Assembly (NCBI GenBank): GCA_002699335.1
Contig: PACG01000114.1
Location: 61,618-82,616 of the forward strand
Origin: Candidatus Poribacteria bacterium
Lineage (GTDB): Bacteria; Poribacteria; WGA-4E; UBA9662
Direction of reading: 5' to 3'
Length of the DNA: 20,999 nucleotides
Shown: piece after piece, positions 10,494 to 19,500 of the stretch
Layout of the letters: every line of letters begins with the position of its first letter
Position numbering within the stretch: position 1 is the stretch's first letter
Made by a program: the position numbers and the translations under genes
The notes under the pieces: model-generated
Databases searched by the model: none
The model's input: only the letters and a program-made list of their open reading frames with translations
Told to the model about the DNA's origin: nothing

Positions 10494-10686
10494 CCGTACC
10501 AGTCGCTAGGATTACAGAATGGCCTTTCAGCAACCTAACACACGCCACTTTAAAATCGCCATTTTCGTGCCTGCAGGAAACCTGTTTACCATCTTGATTA
10601 GACTATTCCAGTAAGCTTTGTGGTTGAAACAGAAGGCCTATAATCTCTCCCTAAAACTGGGGTTAAGTTAGTGAACCTCTTTGATC
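10494..10686. other. Divergent intergenic region between two promoters
   Basis: About 190 bases lie between the minus-strand promoter of the aminotransferase and the plus-strand promoter of the Ycf48-like gene. I see no gene, repeat or clear operator in it. Confidence 0.5.
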
Positions 10687-10715
10687 TTGACACCCTTTAT
10701 AGGCAGTGCTATACT
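10687..10715 (+). promoter_or_regulatory. Near-perfect sigma70-type promoter of the Ycf48-like gene
   Basis: TTGACA (10687-10692) is a perfect -35 box. A 17-nt spacer follows, then TATACT (10710-10715) with an extended -10 TGC in front. The predicted start of transcription is near 10722, giving a leader of about 28 nt. This is the strongest promoter by sequence in the window. Confidence 0.75.
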
Positions 10716-10749
10716 AGCCGATTATCAAACCTCAACAGGAGTAGCCTGT

Positions 10750-11757
10750 ATGCGACAGACAACACGATATGCTCTTATCATGATACTTTGCCTCGGAGTT
10801 TTCTCACCCATACTAGCGGGGCAATGGGAAACCCTTCAAAAGGTCGGCGATTTTGACTTTTTTTCCCTGGCCTTCGTTAGTACTAACGAAGGTTTCGCTG
10901 TGGGGTCAGATCCCTTCGACTACGAGAAACCCGGAGCCATTGGACATACGACCGACGGTGGCAAAACATGGAAAAAAGTTGAAAATACGGCCTTTGAAAG
11001 CGATCTAAAATCGGTCTTCTTCATAAATGAAAAAAACGGGTGGGCGGTTGGTGCTAGAGGCCTGATCGTTGCTACGACTGACGGTGGAAAAAGCTGGGAG
11101 CCCCAAACCAGTAAGGTGGGTAATGGGTTATCCGATGTCTGCTTCCTGACTCCTAAAACCGGTTTTGTAGCCGGAGAAGGTGAAACCGTTCTCAAAACAA
11201 CTAACGGTGGTAAAAAATGGACTATCCTCAGTGGTGGCAGCCAAGCTAGTGGATTCGGAGATGATGATACCAGTGTCTTCAGTGCCATCCAGTTTGTAGA
11301 CGAAAATACGGGCTGGGTAGCCGGTGTCAGAATTACCCCTTCCACACAGGGACAGGAAACGCTGATCCAGAAAACAGTTGACGGCGGACAAACCTGGGTA
11401 AAACAACCGACCAACAGCGAAGATATTTTGGAAGACATCTACTTTATCAATGCGACTACCGGTTGGGCGGTGGGTGAGAACGGCGCCGTCTTCGCTACCA
11501 CAGACGGTGAAACATGGAAAGCTCTGAGTAGTGGCAGCGAGGAAAAACTCCGCAGTGTCCGCTTTATCGACGCCGAAACAGGTTGGGCTGTTGGTGGTGA
11601 TATGGGGGTTAACGTCATTTTGCATACGACTGACGGTGGACAAAACTGGGCCGACCAAAGCAACGGTAAATTGTTTGCCTACGATATTTTTTCCCTGGAT
11701 GGCAACCATATCTGGCTTACTGGACAAAACGCTATTATTATGAAATACGCTAAGTAG
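10750..11757 (+). CDS. Secreted Ycf48-like (photosynthesis-system-II assembly factor) beta-propeller
   Basis: A 335-residue exported protein. Residues 1-23 are a signal peptide (MRQTTRYALIMILCLGVFSP then ILA). The rest is made of BNR/Asp-box repeats of the TTDGGKTW type at about residues 68-74, 110-116, 151-157, 210-216, 251-256 and 294-300. Each is paired with a GWAVG or GFVAG strand, as in Ycf48-like seven-bladed propellers. In cyanobacteria the family helps assemble photosystem II. In non-photosynthetic bacteria such propellers are secreted proteins of unknown role, and no photosynthesis gene is nearby. AGGAG (10737-10741) sits 8 nt before the chosen ATG. The upstream in-frame extension to 10681 overlaps the promoter and is not coding. 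Confidence 0.9.
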   Translation: MRQTTRYALIMILCLGVFSPILAGQWETLQKVGDFDFFSLAFVSTNEGFAVGSDPFDYEKPGAIGHTTDGGKTWKKVENTAFESDLKSVFFINEKNGWAVGARGLIVATTDGGKSWEPQTSKVGNGLSDVCFLTPKTGFVAGEGETVLKTTNGGKKWTILSGGSQASGFGDDDTSVFSAIQFVDENTGWVAGVRITPSTQGQETLIQKTVDGGQTWVKQPTNSEDILEDIYFINATTGWAVGENGAVFATTDGETWKALSSGSEEKLRSVRFIDAETGWAVGGDMGVNVILHTTDGGQNWADQSNGKLFAYDIFSLDGNHIWLTGQNAIIMKYAK

Positions 11758-11793
11758 AATTACTTGGCGCAAGGTCTAAGCGGTTTTCGCACA

Positions 11794-11986
11794 ATGGAAT
11801 GGATGGACTGACTCGGTACAGAGTCGATGTTTGAAGTTCTCGCCAGCGCACGTCCCCTAGAAGTACAGGGTAGACATATCCTCCATCTTGAAATCGGGCA
11901 ACTCGAACCCGTTTGGCGGCAAACACTTGAACGGTCACCTTCGCTTTTCCTACGCTAACTCGGTAGAAAATATCCAACTAGCATAG
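11794..11986 (+). pseudogene. Remnant of a class I aminotransferase N-terminus
   Basis: The frame starting at 11794 reads MEWMD, a TGA stop (11809-11811), then LGTESMFEVLASARPLEVQG and RHILHLEIGQ. This matches the conserved N-terminus of aspartate-type aminotransferases (RMDRLGTEsaFEVLaRAr.LEaqGrdiiHLEIGEPDF), with the stop explained by CGA to TGA. After the LEIG motif the match continues only by changing frame: GHLRFSYANSVENIQ (about 11933-11980) resembles the GHTHYANSxGI segment. The remainder of the gene, about 350 codons, is missing. This is a short fossil, not a gene. The identification rests on one strong motif stretch and one weaker one. Confidence 0.65.
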
Positions 11987-12068
11987 CCGTATTCGGCTGT
12001 CCGTGGAAAGCAGAATACACTAATCACTGTCCACTAATCAAACTTCAAGCTTCTCCTGATTCATTAAA
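11987..12068. other. Intergenic leader of thrB
   Basis: Between the aminotransferase remnant and thrB I see no promoter with good spacing and no Shine-Dalgarno sequence in front of the thrB ATG. Confidence 0.4.
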
Positions 12069-13040
12069 ATGGCAACCTCTAACCTGGGTGCGACGGCAAC
12101 AATCCCGGCCAGTACAACCAATTTAGGACCTGGGTTCGATGTGCTCGGTATCGCTGTCTCCCTCTACAGCCAGATCTCTTTGCAGGAGACGGCAGGTATA
12201 ACCGAAGTGATCTGTCTAGGCCAGGATAACGATAAGCTCTCCTCCGATACCAGCAACGTTGCCTATCAGGCCGCAGATTTAATTTTCACCAGAGCTGATT
12301 ATCGCCCCGATGGACTTTGCCTAACCCTGCAGAATGGAATTCCGGCCATTCGTGGTCTTGGTGGAAGTGGCACCGCCATCTTGGGTGGACTTCTAACTGC
12401 TAACGCAATTTGTGGGCAAAGGTTTGGTCACCCTCCTTTCTCTCTTCAAGAGATTTTAGCCTTTGCTACTGAGGTTGAAGGGCACCCAGATAATGTGGCT
12501 GCTTCATTGCTAGGCGGTTTTGTCGTTGCAGCCACCGTTGAAGTACAGAATGTAAACACGGTAGGTGAAATTGAAGAAGTTACGGCCGTGAAAACGGTTA
12601 AAATTGCGCCTCCAGACGAGCTGCGACTGATTATCGCTATTCCGGACTTCGTTCTGGCCACCAAAGTTGCCCGTAGCGTTTTGCCTCAGTCGGTGGACCT
12701 ATCAACGACGGTCTTTAATATGAGCCGATCTTCGCTTCTGGTGGCAGCGATGGCAACCGGCGATTTAGATCTGCTGCCGGTTTCGATGGAAGATCGACTA
12801 CATCAACCTTATCGTGTCAAGCTAATCCCCGGTTTTGAGGAGGTCCGTCGGAATGCACTGGAAGCCGGCGCACTGAGTATTGCACTCAGCGGCGCAGGGC
12901 CGACAGTTGTCGCCTATGCTAGGGCCTCAGCACCAATACAGCAGATTGCTACCCAGATGGCATTGGCCTTTCAGCAGAACGGACTTGCTTGCCAGACACA
13001 GATCCTCACCGTCGATACCGAGGGGGCAAAGGTAAATTAA
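12069..13040 (+). CDS. thrB: Homoserine kinase
   Basis: A 323-residue GHMP-family kinase that phosphorylates homoserine in threonine synthesis. The N-terminus ATIPASTTNLGPGFDVLGIA (10-29) is the classical homoserine-kinase motif for substrate binding. EGHPDNVAASLLGGFV (about 136-151) and ALSGAGPTVVAYA (about 274-286) are the other family motifs. The ATP-binding loop reads IPAIRGLGGSGTA (91-103) where most relatives have GLGSSAA. It keeps the glycines and one serine, so activity is likely, but it is a variant. The length is typical. No ribosome binding site is visible before the ATG. Other threonine genes are not in the window. A P-type ATPase homologue follows 63 nt later with its own -10-like box. 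Confidence 0.92.
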   Translation: MATSNLGATATIPASTTNLGPGFDVLGIAVSLYSQISLQETAGITEVICLGQDNDKLSSDTSNVAYQAADLIFTRADYRPDGLCLTLQNGIPAIRGLGGSGTAILGGLLTANAICGQRFGHPPFSLQEILAFATEVEGHPDNVAASLLGGFVVAATVEVQNVNTVGEIEEVTAVKTVKIAPPDELRLIIAIPDFVLATKVARSVLPQSVDLSTTVFNMSRSSLLVAAMATGDLDLLPVSMEDRLHQPYRVKLIPGFEEVRRNALEAGALSIALSGAGPTVVAYARASAPIQQIATQMALAFQQNGLACQTQILTVDTEGAKVN

Positions 13041-13063
13041 GAGTTGAGAATTAATAACTCACT

Positions 13064-13078
13064 ATTCACCATTCACGA
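13064..13078 (+). repeat. Short imperfect heptamer tandem repeat
   Basis: The gap after thrB holds ATTCACC followed by ATTCACG and ATT, preceded by CT, giving a 7-nt period over about 17 bases. It resembles the short intergenic heptamer runs common in some bacteria, but is too short to be sure of its origin. Confidence 0.35.
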
Positions 13079-13091
13079 TTTAAACTTCTCA

Positions 13092-13097
13092 TAAATT
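13092..13097 (+). promoter_or_regulatory. -10-like box immediately before the P-type ATPase homologue
   Basis: TAAATT lies 6 nt before the ATG at 13104. There is no Shine-Dalgarno sequence between, and no clear -35 box. It has the same arrangement as at 3333 and 4501, suggesting a leaderless start. Confidence 0.4.
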
Positions 13098-13103
13098 CCC
13101 GTT

Positions 13104-15896
13104 ATGTCAGACTGGTCTACTAAGACGATCCCAAATCTGTTACATGAGCTCAACACCGATTTGGAAAGGGGGTTATCGGCGAGCGAAGCCGCCACTCGCT
13201 TGAGCCACCAGGGTGAAAACCAGATCTTCCAAAAATCTCACGCTCAACAAACTACTTTTCACCTCCTGACGCACCAATTTATAGATTTCCGAACGCTCCT
13301 CTGTTTGGGAGTAATGATACTTTTGATTTTGCCTGGTCTGATTTTGCCTGGGCCGTTTCCCTCCGATCTATTACTCAGTGCGATTCTGGTCGGCGGTGTC
13401 TTCGTAGTCCAATTTGGTCTCCAATTTTATCAAACCCTGAATACTAGATCCAGTATTCAGCAGATTTGGTCGGCCGCGGAGGTTCAAGTGCCGGTTATGC
13501 GAGATGGTGTTCCAGTTTGGCTTCCACCTGCTTCGATTGTAACAGGAGACCTGCTTCTTCTAGATGAAGGTGACTATGTTGCCGCTGATGCTAGAATGGT
13601 AGAAACCGACGGGATGGTCGTCGATGAAAGCCCACTTTTTGGTCGCTCCGTATTTAGTACCAAAGTAGCGGAGGAATTGGAAACTCCGTCTGTGACTGAG
13701 CAAAAAAATATGGTCCTCGGTGGGACTTACATTATCCAGGGCCAAGGAAGAGCCGTTGTTGTCAGAACCGGTGAGCAGTTACAGATGAATCGTCCCAACC
13801 AGAAATCCAACCCGGAACTGGAATCGGAGGCTGAGGTTTCGGGCTCAATTTTAACCAAAAACCTGAGTTGGCTCGGATTCTTACTATTGGTTGCGACCTT
13901 GATTATTTACTGGTCGCTTGGTCGCTGGCGCCAACTCAGTCTATCCACCCTAGGCTCGATCTTCGGTATTCTTTTTGTCGCCGTTCCCAAAGACCTCGAC
14001 CATTTAATTCGTACTGCTCTGAGCCGGTTGGGTCGGCAACTTTTAGACGGTGGTATTTCTGTCCGCCATCCGATCAACATAGAGCGGCTAAGCGGATTAA
14101 CAGGACTCTGCACCCAGCAGATAGGCAACTTCACTCAACCGGAGATTACCGTCTCACATCTGGTTGCAGATGGACAATACCTGGACCGACCAACCTGGGA
14201 AAGTGAATTCTCATCGAGCAACAGTGAGCCTTCGGATATAAACATTCCACTGACTTTCCCCTGGTTAATTTGGGCCGCGAATCGTTGTGTAAACGAAAGT
14301 CAGAACTGGCGCTCCGGTATTCAGATGGATCTTCCTACCATTTTCCCATGGATTGACGACTCTCTGCATAAGACGCTGCAGACATCCGCTCAGCGATACG
14401 AAATTGACTTAGAAGGTCACGATTCGGCCTATCTCAAAGTGGCCGAGGTTCCTCCTAGCTCGCAACAGCCCTATTTTTCTCTGCTGTTGAAGACTGCTCA
14501 TGATGCAGAATCATCGAATATGTCTGGGTTGGCAGCGACAAATGAGTCAGATTCAGAGCCGGTTTTTCTTCAATTGGCATTCGGTTCACTGGACAATATT
14601 CTTCACGCCAGTGATAACGTTCAAATTAATGATACCTCCATCCGAATGAATGCCGACCAGAAGTTGTATATCTCCGAGTTGTCCAGACAATTCATGGATT
14701 CCTCACTAGGATTAGCCCAACCTGAACGAACACTAGGTTTTGCCTTTCAAACCTTCGCTCGCAGACCGACACTGGGAGAACTTCACGTTGACCTTACATT
14801 CTTAGGAGGGGTCGCTTTCCGTCAACCCAATTATCCTGAAGCCAGGTCAGCGGTCGATGAGTGTCTATCATCAGGGATGAAAATCGTTATGATGTCGGAG
14901 CAGGAGGCCAACCGTGCGGCTGAAGTAGCTTATGAACTGGATCTTATATGCGACTTTAATTCGGTAACGACTGGGCAAGAACTAGAGACGTTTGGTGCGG
15001 ATTACTACGATTCAGTAGTCGAACTGTTGCTGGTTTATTCCAGGCCTTCCGCCGATCAAAGAAGAAGCATCGTTCAGCATCTGAAAAGGCACGGTTATAA
15101 TATCGGTTTTTGGGGACAAACCAATGAGGATCTAAGAGCCACGAGAACCGCTAATGTCAGCTTCGCCATAGCCGATAGCGTTCCCCATCTGCTGCAACGC
15201 AATGCTGGGGTAGTGGTTAATCAACCCGGTTTTCATGTGGTGTTCAAGTCCTTGTTACAAGCCCGTGAATCCTACGCCAATCTAAAAAACTGGGTGCGTT
15301 GGTATCTTTCCTGTACCACGGCACAACTGGTAACTTTTGTTGTTGGACTGGGGTTGTTCTGTTTCAATCCAGACCGGTTTCCACTGATCCTGGATCTACC
15401 ACAACTAGTTTGGATCAATTTGCTAGTAGGTGTGATTCCATCATTAGCAATCGCCCAGGATACCATCTATAGCAACCTTCAGAAAAACAAGCCACAGAAG
15501 ATACTCCCCTTCCTTGAACAACGAGGTTACTCCGACTTTATTGTGCGGGGGATTATCATCTCATTAATTACACTGGTCAGCTATGCAGCCGCGTTAGGTC
15601 GGTCACATACGATCGGTAGCCCTATCCAAACCGTGACATGCACCACGCTGATTCTGGCCCAACTGATCTCCAACTTTCAGTGTCGGCGCCATAAATGGTC
15701 AACACTACCGGAGACGATTAAATCTAACCCTTGGTTACTAGTTGCGATCCTCTTTTGCTGCGTCTTACAGGGATTCAGCATCTATCTGCCAGGAATACAG
15801 GAGGCCCTCGGTTTTGTTCCGATCACCTCCGAATGGCAATGGATCATCCCCCTATCTATTCTGATGTTCCTACCACTGAATCTGTCCAATAAGTAG
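13104..15896 (+). CDS. P-type ATPase homologue with all catalytic motifs lost (pseudo-ATPase)
   Basis: A 930-residue protein with the full architecture of a P2-type cation ATPase. It has an N-terminal cation-ATPase domain (LERGLSASEAATRLSHQGEN, 20-39), about ten membrane segments (about 68-82, 88-108, 255-271, 280-297, 731-755, 765-784, 812-831, 843-857, 875-893, 912-928), an actuator domain and a P/N-domain loop. Every reaction motif is altered. Phosphorylation motif CSDKTGTLTQ reads CTQQIGNFTQ (336-345; the phosphorylated Asp is Gln338). TGES reads FGRS (179-182). PEGL reads PKDL (295-298). TGD reads SEQ (598-600). TGDGVND reads WGQTNED (670-676). The Asp of the M6 TDGLP motif is missing in LVGVIPS (774-780). 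Surrounding family residues align well, for example VDESPL and NMVLGGT. The frame is open throughout, so a non-catalytic role is plausible (inference). ATP-driven transport by the usual cycle is not possible as written. Confidence 0.88.
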   Translation: MSDWSTKTIPNLLHELNTDLERGLSASEAATRLSHQGENQIFQKSHAQQTTFHLLTHQFIDFRTLLCLGVMILLILPGLILPGPFPSDLLLSAILVGGVFVVQFGLQFYQTLNTRSSIQQIWSAAEVQVPVMRDGVPVWLPPASIVTGDLLLLDEGDYVAADARMVETDGMVVDESPLFGRSVFSTKVAEELETPSVTEQKNMVLGGTYIIQGQGRAVVVRTGEQLQMNRPNQKSNPELESEAEVSGSILTKNLSWLGFLLLVATLIIYWSLGRWRQLSLSTLGSIFGILFVAVPKDLDHLIRTALSRLGRQLLDGGISVRHPINIERLSGLTGLCTQQIGNFTQPEITVSHLVADGQYLDRPTWESEFSSSNSEPSDINIPLTFPWLIWAANRCVNESQNWRSGIQMDLPTIFPWIDDSLHKTLQTSAQRYEIDLEGHDSAYLKVAEVPPSSQQPYFSLLLKTAHDAESSNMSGLAATNESDSEPVFLQLAFGSLDNILHASDNVQINDTSIRMNADQKLYISELSRQFMDSSLGLAQPERTLGFAFQTFARRPTLGELHVDLTFLGGVAFRQPNYPEARSAVDECLSSGMKIVMMSEQEANRAAEVAYELDLICDFNSVTTGQELETFGADYYDSVVELLLVYSRPSADQRRSIVQHLKRHGYNIGFWGQTNEDLRATRTANVSFAIADSVPHLLQRNAGVVVNQPGFHVVFKSLLQARESYANLKNWVRWYLSCTTAQLVTFVVGLGLFCFNPDRFPLILDLPQLVWINLLVGVIPSLAIAQDTIYSNLQKNKPQKILPFLEQRGYSDFIVRGIIISLITLVSYAAALGRSHTIGSPIQTVTCTTLILAQLISNFQCRRHKWSTLPETIKSNPWLLVAILFCCVLQGFSIYLPGIQEALGFVPITSEWQWIIPLSILMFLPLNLSNK

Positions 15897-16506
15897 TCAA
15901 ACTTCTCCTATTCGCGATTTCCTTCTCACACTTCTTCCCCTCTACCACTATTGACCGTCCCACTGGTTCGTGCTAGGTTATAATCATAATCGTTATCCGA
16001 ATTCTAGAACCAGCCAACTAAAATAGGGGATTGCTGCCATGAAATGAAGCGTTGGATACCTCCTCCCCCTGTCCACGATCATGATAATTCCGCCCTGCTG
16101 ATGGGGATTTATCAGTACCCGTCGACAGCAGCACACGCTGTTTCTGTGTGGCCGATATGGAGGCTTCCCATCAGGTATCGGTCGAAGTGACCGATGACAT
16201 AAGCGGATAAATGGCACCAAGCGATCTCAATATTAGAGAGTATTTACTTATAGATGACCCAAGTTGCGACCTTCAAAAGAGATGAAATTAGAAACTGGAC
16301 TACTAAGCCGATTACAATGCCAGTTGGAGATAGTGGTTCAACGGAAAGGCCTAGGCCACAAGTAATTCTCAGATGAGAGGTCGAAAGTTGATCGGATAGG
16401 TTACAACCTCTCACGATTACGCTAATCTAAAGGCTAATTTTTCCAATGGCTCTTGGCGTTTGCTATAGGAAAATTCCCCCATTAATATCATTTCCTTGTA
16501 CGCGAG
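15897..16506. other. Long non-coding stretch, no recognised gene
   Basis: About 610 bases. A TATAAT (15979-15984) follows a TTGACC (15951-15956), but the 22-nt spacing is too wide for a standard promoter. A 75-codon frame on the minus strand (15993-16220) has no recognisable motif. An inverted repeat (16374-16413) and a 10-bp palindrome, GGCCTAGGCC (16348-16357), are present. The stretch may hold decayed coding sequence, but I cannot name any. Confidence 0.5.
16374..16413. repeat. 8-bp perfect inverted repeat with a 24-nt loop
   Basis: TGAGAGGT (16374-16381) and ACCTCTCA (16406-16413) can pair. The element lies about 95 bases before the broken secreted-protein gene. There is no T-run after it, so it is not a standard terminator. 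It may be a chance match. Confidence 0.3.
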
Positions 16507-19500
16507 GTGAGAAGTGAGGTCCTTGTACAAGTCCCGAAATTTCCCTTTAAAATCGATATTGTGCACCTATTTTATTTTACAGGTTTAATCATATCATTCA
16601 ATACTTGGCCGCAAACTACCTCTACGCATTTGCCGATAACTGAGGATGGGGGAATGATTTCTATCGAAGGTGAACATTATGTCTCAGTCGGATCAACGGA
16701 GAAACATTCGTGGCCCCCAGCAACCGATAGCACAGGTTCTTCCGGTGATGGAATGATGATCAATTCTCCTGATATTGGTGCAAATACCGACTTTGGAGAT
16801 GGTTCGGCACTGAACTACGAGATAGTTTTTCTCCAAGCCGGTATCTACTTTGTTTGGATTCGTGGCTATGGTATTGGAAGTGGGGATACCTGTCATGTTG
16901 GACTCAACGGACAAGAGATTTCAACAGGTAACACCATTGATTTTCCACGTGGTAAATGGACGTGTGTAAACGAAAATCGCAATGAGCAAATAATCACTTT
17001 TTCAATTGAAGAGTCTGGTTTATACATATTCAACATTTTTATGTGAGAGGATGGTACGGCTGTTGATAAGATTCTTTTGACGAGAAACCCCAACTTTCAC
17101 CCTACTGGAGTTGGACCTGATTCCACAAGGGCGGGAGGTGTAATCTTTTTTTAAGCACTAGCTTCAGGAGGGTTTGAGCGCTCTTCTCCCGTTGAGATTC
17201 CCGTTCAACTTTCAACCATGCAAAGTACGAGTTTCACAGTTGATTACAGGGTAAAGGATGGTAGCACCACGAATGAGGATTACACATTTTTGCCAAGACG
17301 ATTAACATTTGGCCCGGGCGAAAGCGAAAAAGAGATCCAGCAGAACATTACCGATGATCAACTTGATGAAGATGACGAGCAAATTCAGATTGAATTAGTA
17401 AATGCCGATGGACCTAGAGTTCAAATCGGTAAAAAAGCAGCGCATACCTTCACTATTCTCGATCCGAGACCAATAATTGGCTTTGAAAGATCGTTAAGTG
17501 GAGAATTCAAGCGTGTTAGCTCAATCGATATTCCTTTAACACTTTCAGCCGCTGTCCCCCAGCAAGTTAGCGTTGACTACATAGTGACGGCCATTTCCGA
17601 AATACAAAAGAGAGACGTTAGACTGGAGAGCGGAGTTATTTCATTTGCACCGGGTGAAATGAGAAAAAGTATCAGTACAAAATTCACTCCCAAGATAACT
17701 CAAGAGGCAAACCTGACGGTCAACATTGCTCTGACCAATCCAGTTAATGCAAAGTTAGGCACCCAAAAAGGACGCATGTGTTCACCTTTGTCAAACAACA
17801 ATACGTACGGTTGCAAGGGGCATTTTACGGTCGGGTTAATTCCGGCGAGACATGGGAATTGGTTGCTGAAGTTGGCCCCCATGCAAATGTCGTTGTTCGG
17901 TTGGGAGATGATGATGGCAAATTGGTATTTTGGCGGGGTTCGAGTTATCTTCCATATTGGGAAACCGACGATGGCCGATGGTATGTTGAAGAAATGGTTG
18001 CGCGTCAAGGTGATGGGACCGGATTATAACATGATAAAATTTGTTAGTACACCCATGTGAAGATTGTTGAGAACAGCCTAGCTCGGACGGCGAGCCTGTG
18101 GCGATACGTTCCTCAATTCGATAATCCCGGATTTAATGGGTAGGTAGAAGAGTATTGCACTATTTACCCAGATGAACTGTTTGCCCGCCAAGTACGACAA
18201 GGTACTGGGCCATTCAATAAATGGATTAACCCTGATAACGATATGATTCAGTTACTGATGCTCACCAAGAAAGGAATCATCTTTTTCTTAAACTCACAGT
18301 GCAGCCTACAGCCTTAACACTTTCAGATACATCTACCCAGTGTTTCGGTTACCTGGGATTTGCCCCTACGGAATGGGCTTACATTCTCAAGCGTCATCCA
18401 GGTGGGCTTAGCTCCTCATTAGATTCTAGGCTTGATATCGAAGACAACGCCTCAATTCGGAATCCAGTTCTTGGTGTCAAAGATTGGGGAAACGCTAATG
18501 TTAAAATCAGAGTTGATGGCGTTGATTTCGGCGATTTCAAGCTAGGCCAGGCGAAACATCCCGATGGAGTTGACCTTGTTCTCTGGTTGAATCTCCAAGT
18601 TGATCATTCCGTTAGTCTTTCTATTTTGCCCCTAGAAGGTCAAACGCTTAACCTCAGGACATCATCTCCTGACCCTTATCGTTGCGATATCCCCGTTTTT
18701 CCAGAAGGCTCCTCCGAGACCGGACCATTCGGGGCTTATTATACCCACTTAAAATATATCAAGTCATGGGATGAACTCTGGTGCGTGGGTAAATACGCAG
18801 ACATTGTTGTGCAATTCGACGACTATCCCTGTCGCCTGCTATTCTGGCGTGGCACTGGAAACCTGCCTCACTGGTCAAATGAGCAAAACCGTTGGGATAG
18901 CAACCAATTTGTTGAGCGTCGAGCAGGAATGCCGGTCTCGCTGGTTGTTGCTGTGAACCGATGCAGGATCACGAATGTCGTTATTCTCACGCCCGCATTA
19001 TTTCAAGTCATGACACCCGGGTTGTCATCCACTGGCGTTACACACCATGCGACAAATACTACAGGCATCCTTTCGTGGACGAAACCGGTTGAGGGGATTG
19101 AGTTGACGAGTACTACTCTATCTATCCTGATACCGTCAGTGTGCGAAAAGCCACCCTCTACGCTTCTGAACCAGATAAATTCAACGAGTGGCATGAAGCG
19201 ATCCCACTGGTACTATTCCCGAGGATAATATACATCTAGAAGCCCTCGCACTGACGAACATACCGGGAAATCGTCAGATATATTCTTGGGAAGAGGATTT
19301 CCCATACAGTTTGGCCGATGGGCTTTCGATAATGTTGGTTCGCCTCAAAGGTGAGCAAATGCCGTTTGTGATAACTGAATCCGAAGGTGTATGGGTTGAT
19401 GAGGTTAGTACGCCGGACGACCATAGATTTATCATTACGATGATTGGCCCGCTTAGCATCCATCCCTACGAAGTCGACAATGGGAACGCACCCTAGAAAC

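Noticed and set aside
10920..11772. Long minus-strand frames opposite the Ycf48-like gene
   Set aside because: The repeated Asp-box codons on the plus strand keep the opposite strand open by composition; the plus-strand protein is convincing.
15951..15984. TTGACC ... TATAAT promoter in the long gap
   Set aside because: The 22-nt spacing is outside the normal range and no gene follows at a sensible distance.
15993..16220. 75-codon minus-strand frame in the long gap
   Set aside because: Unusual composition (CCCRR, many Pro and Arg), no motif and no ribosome binding site; likely chance.
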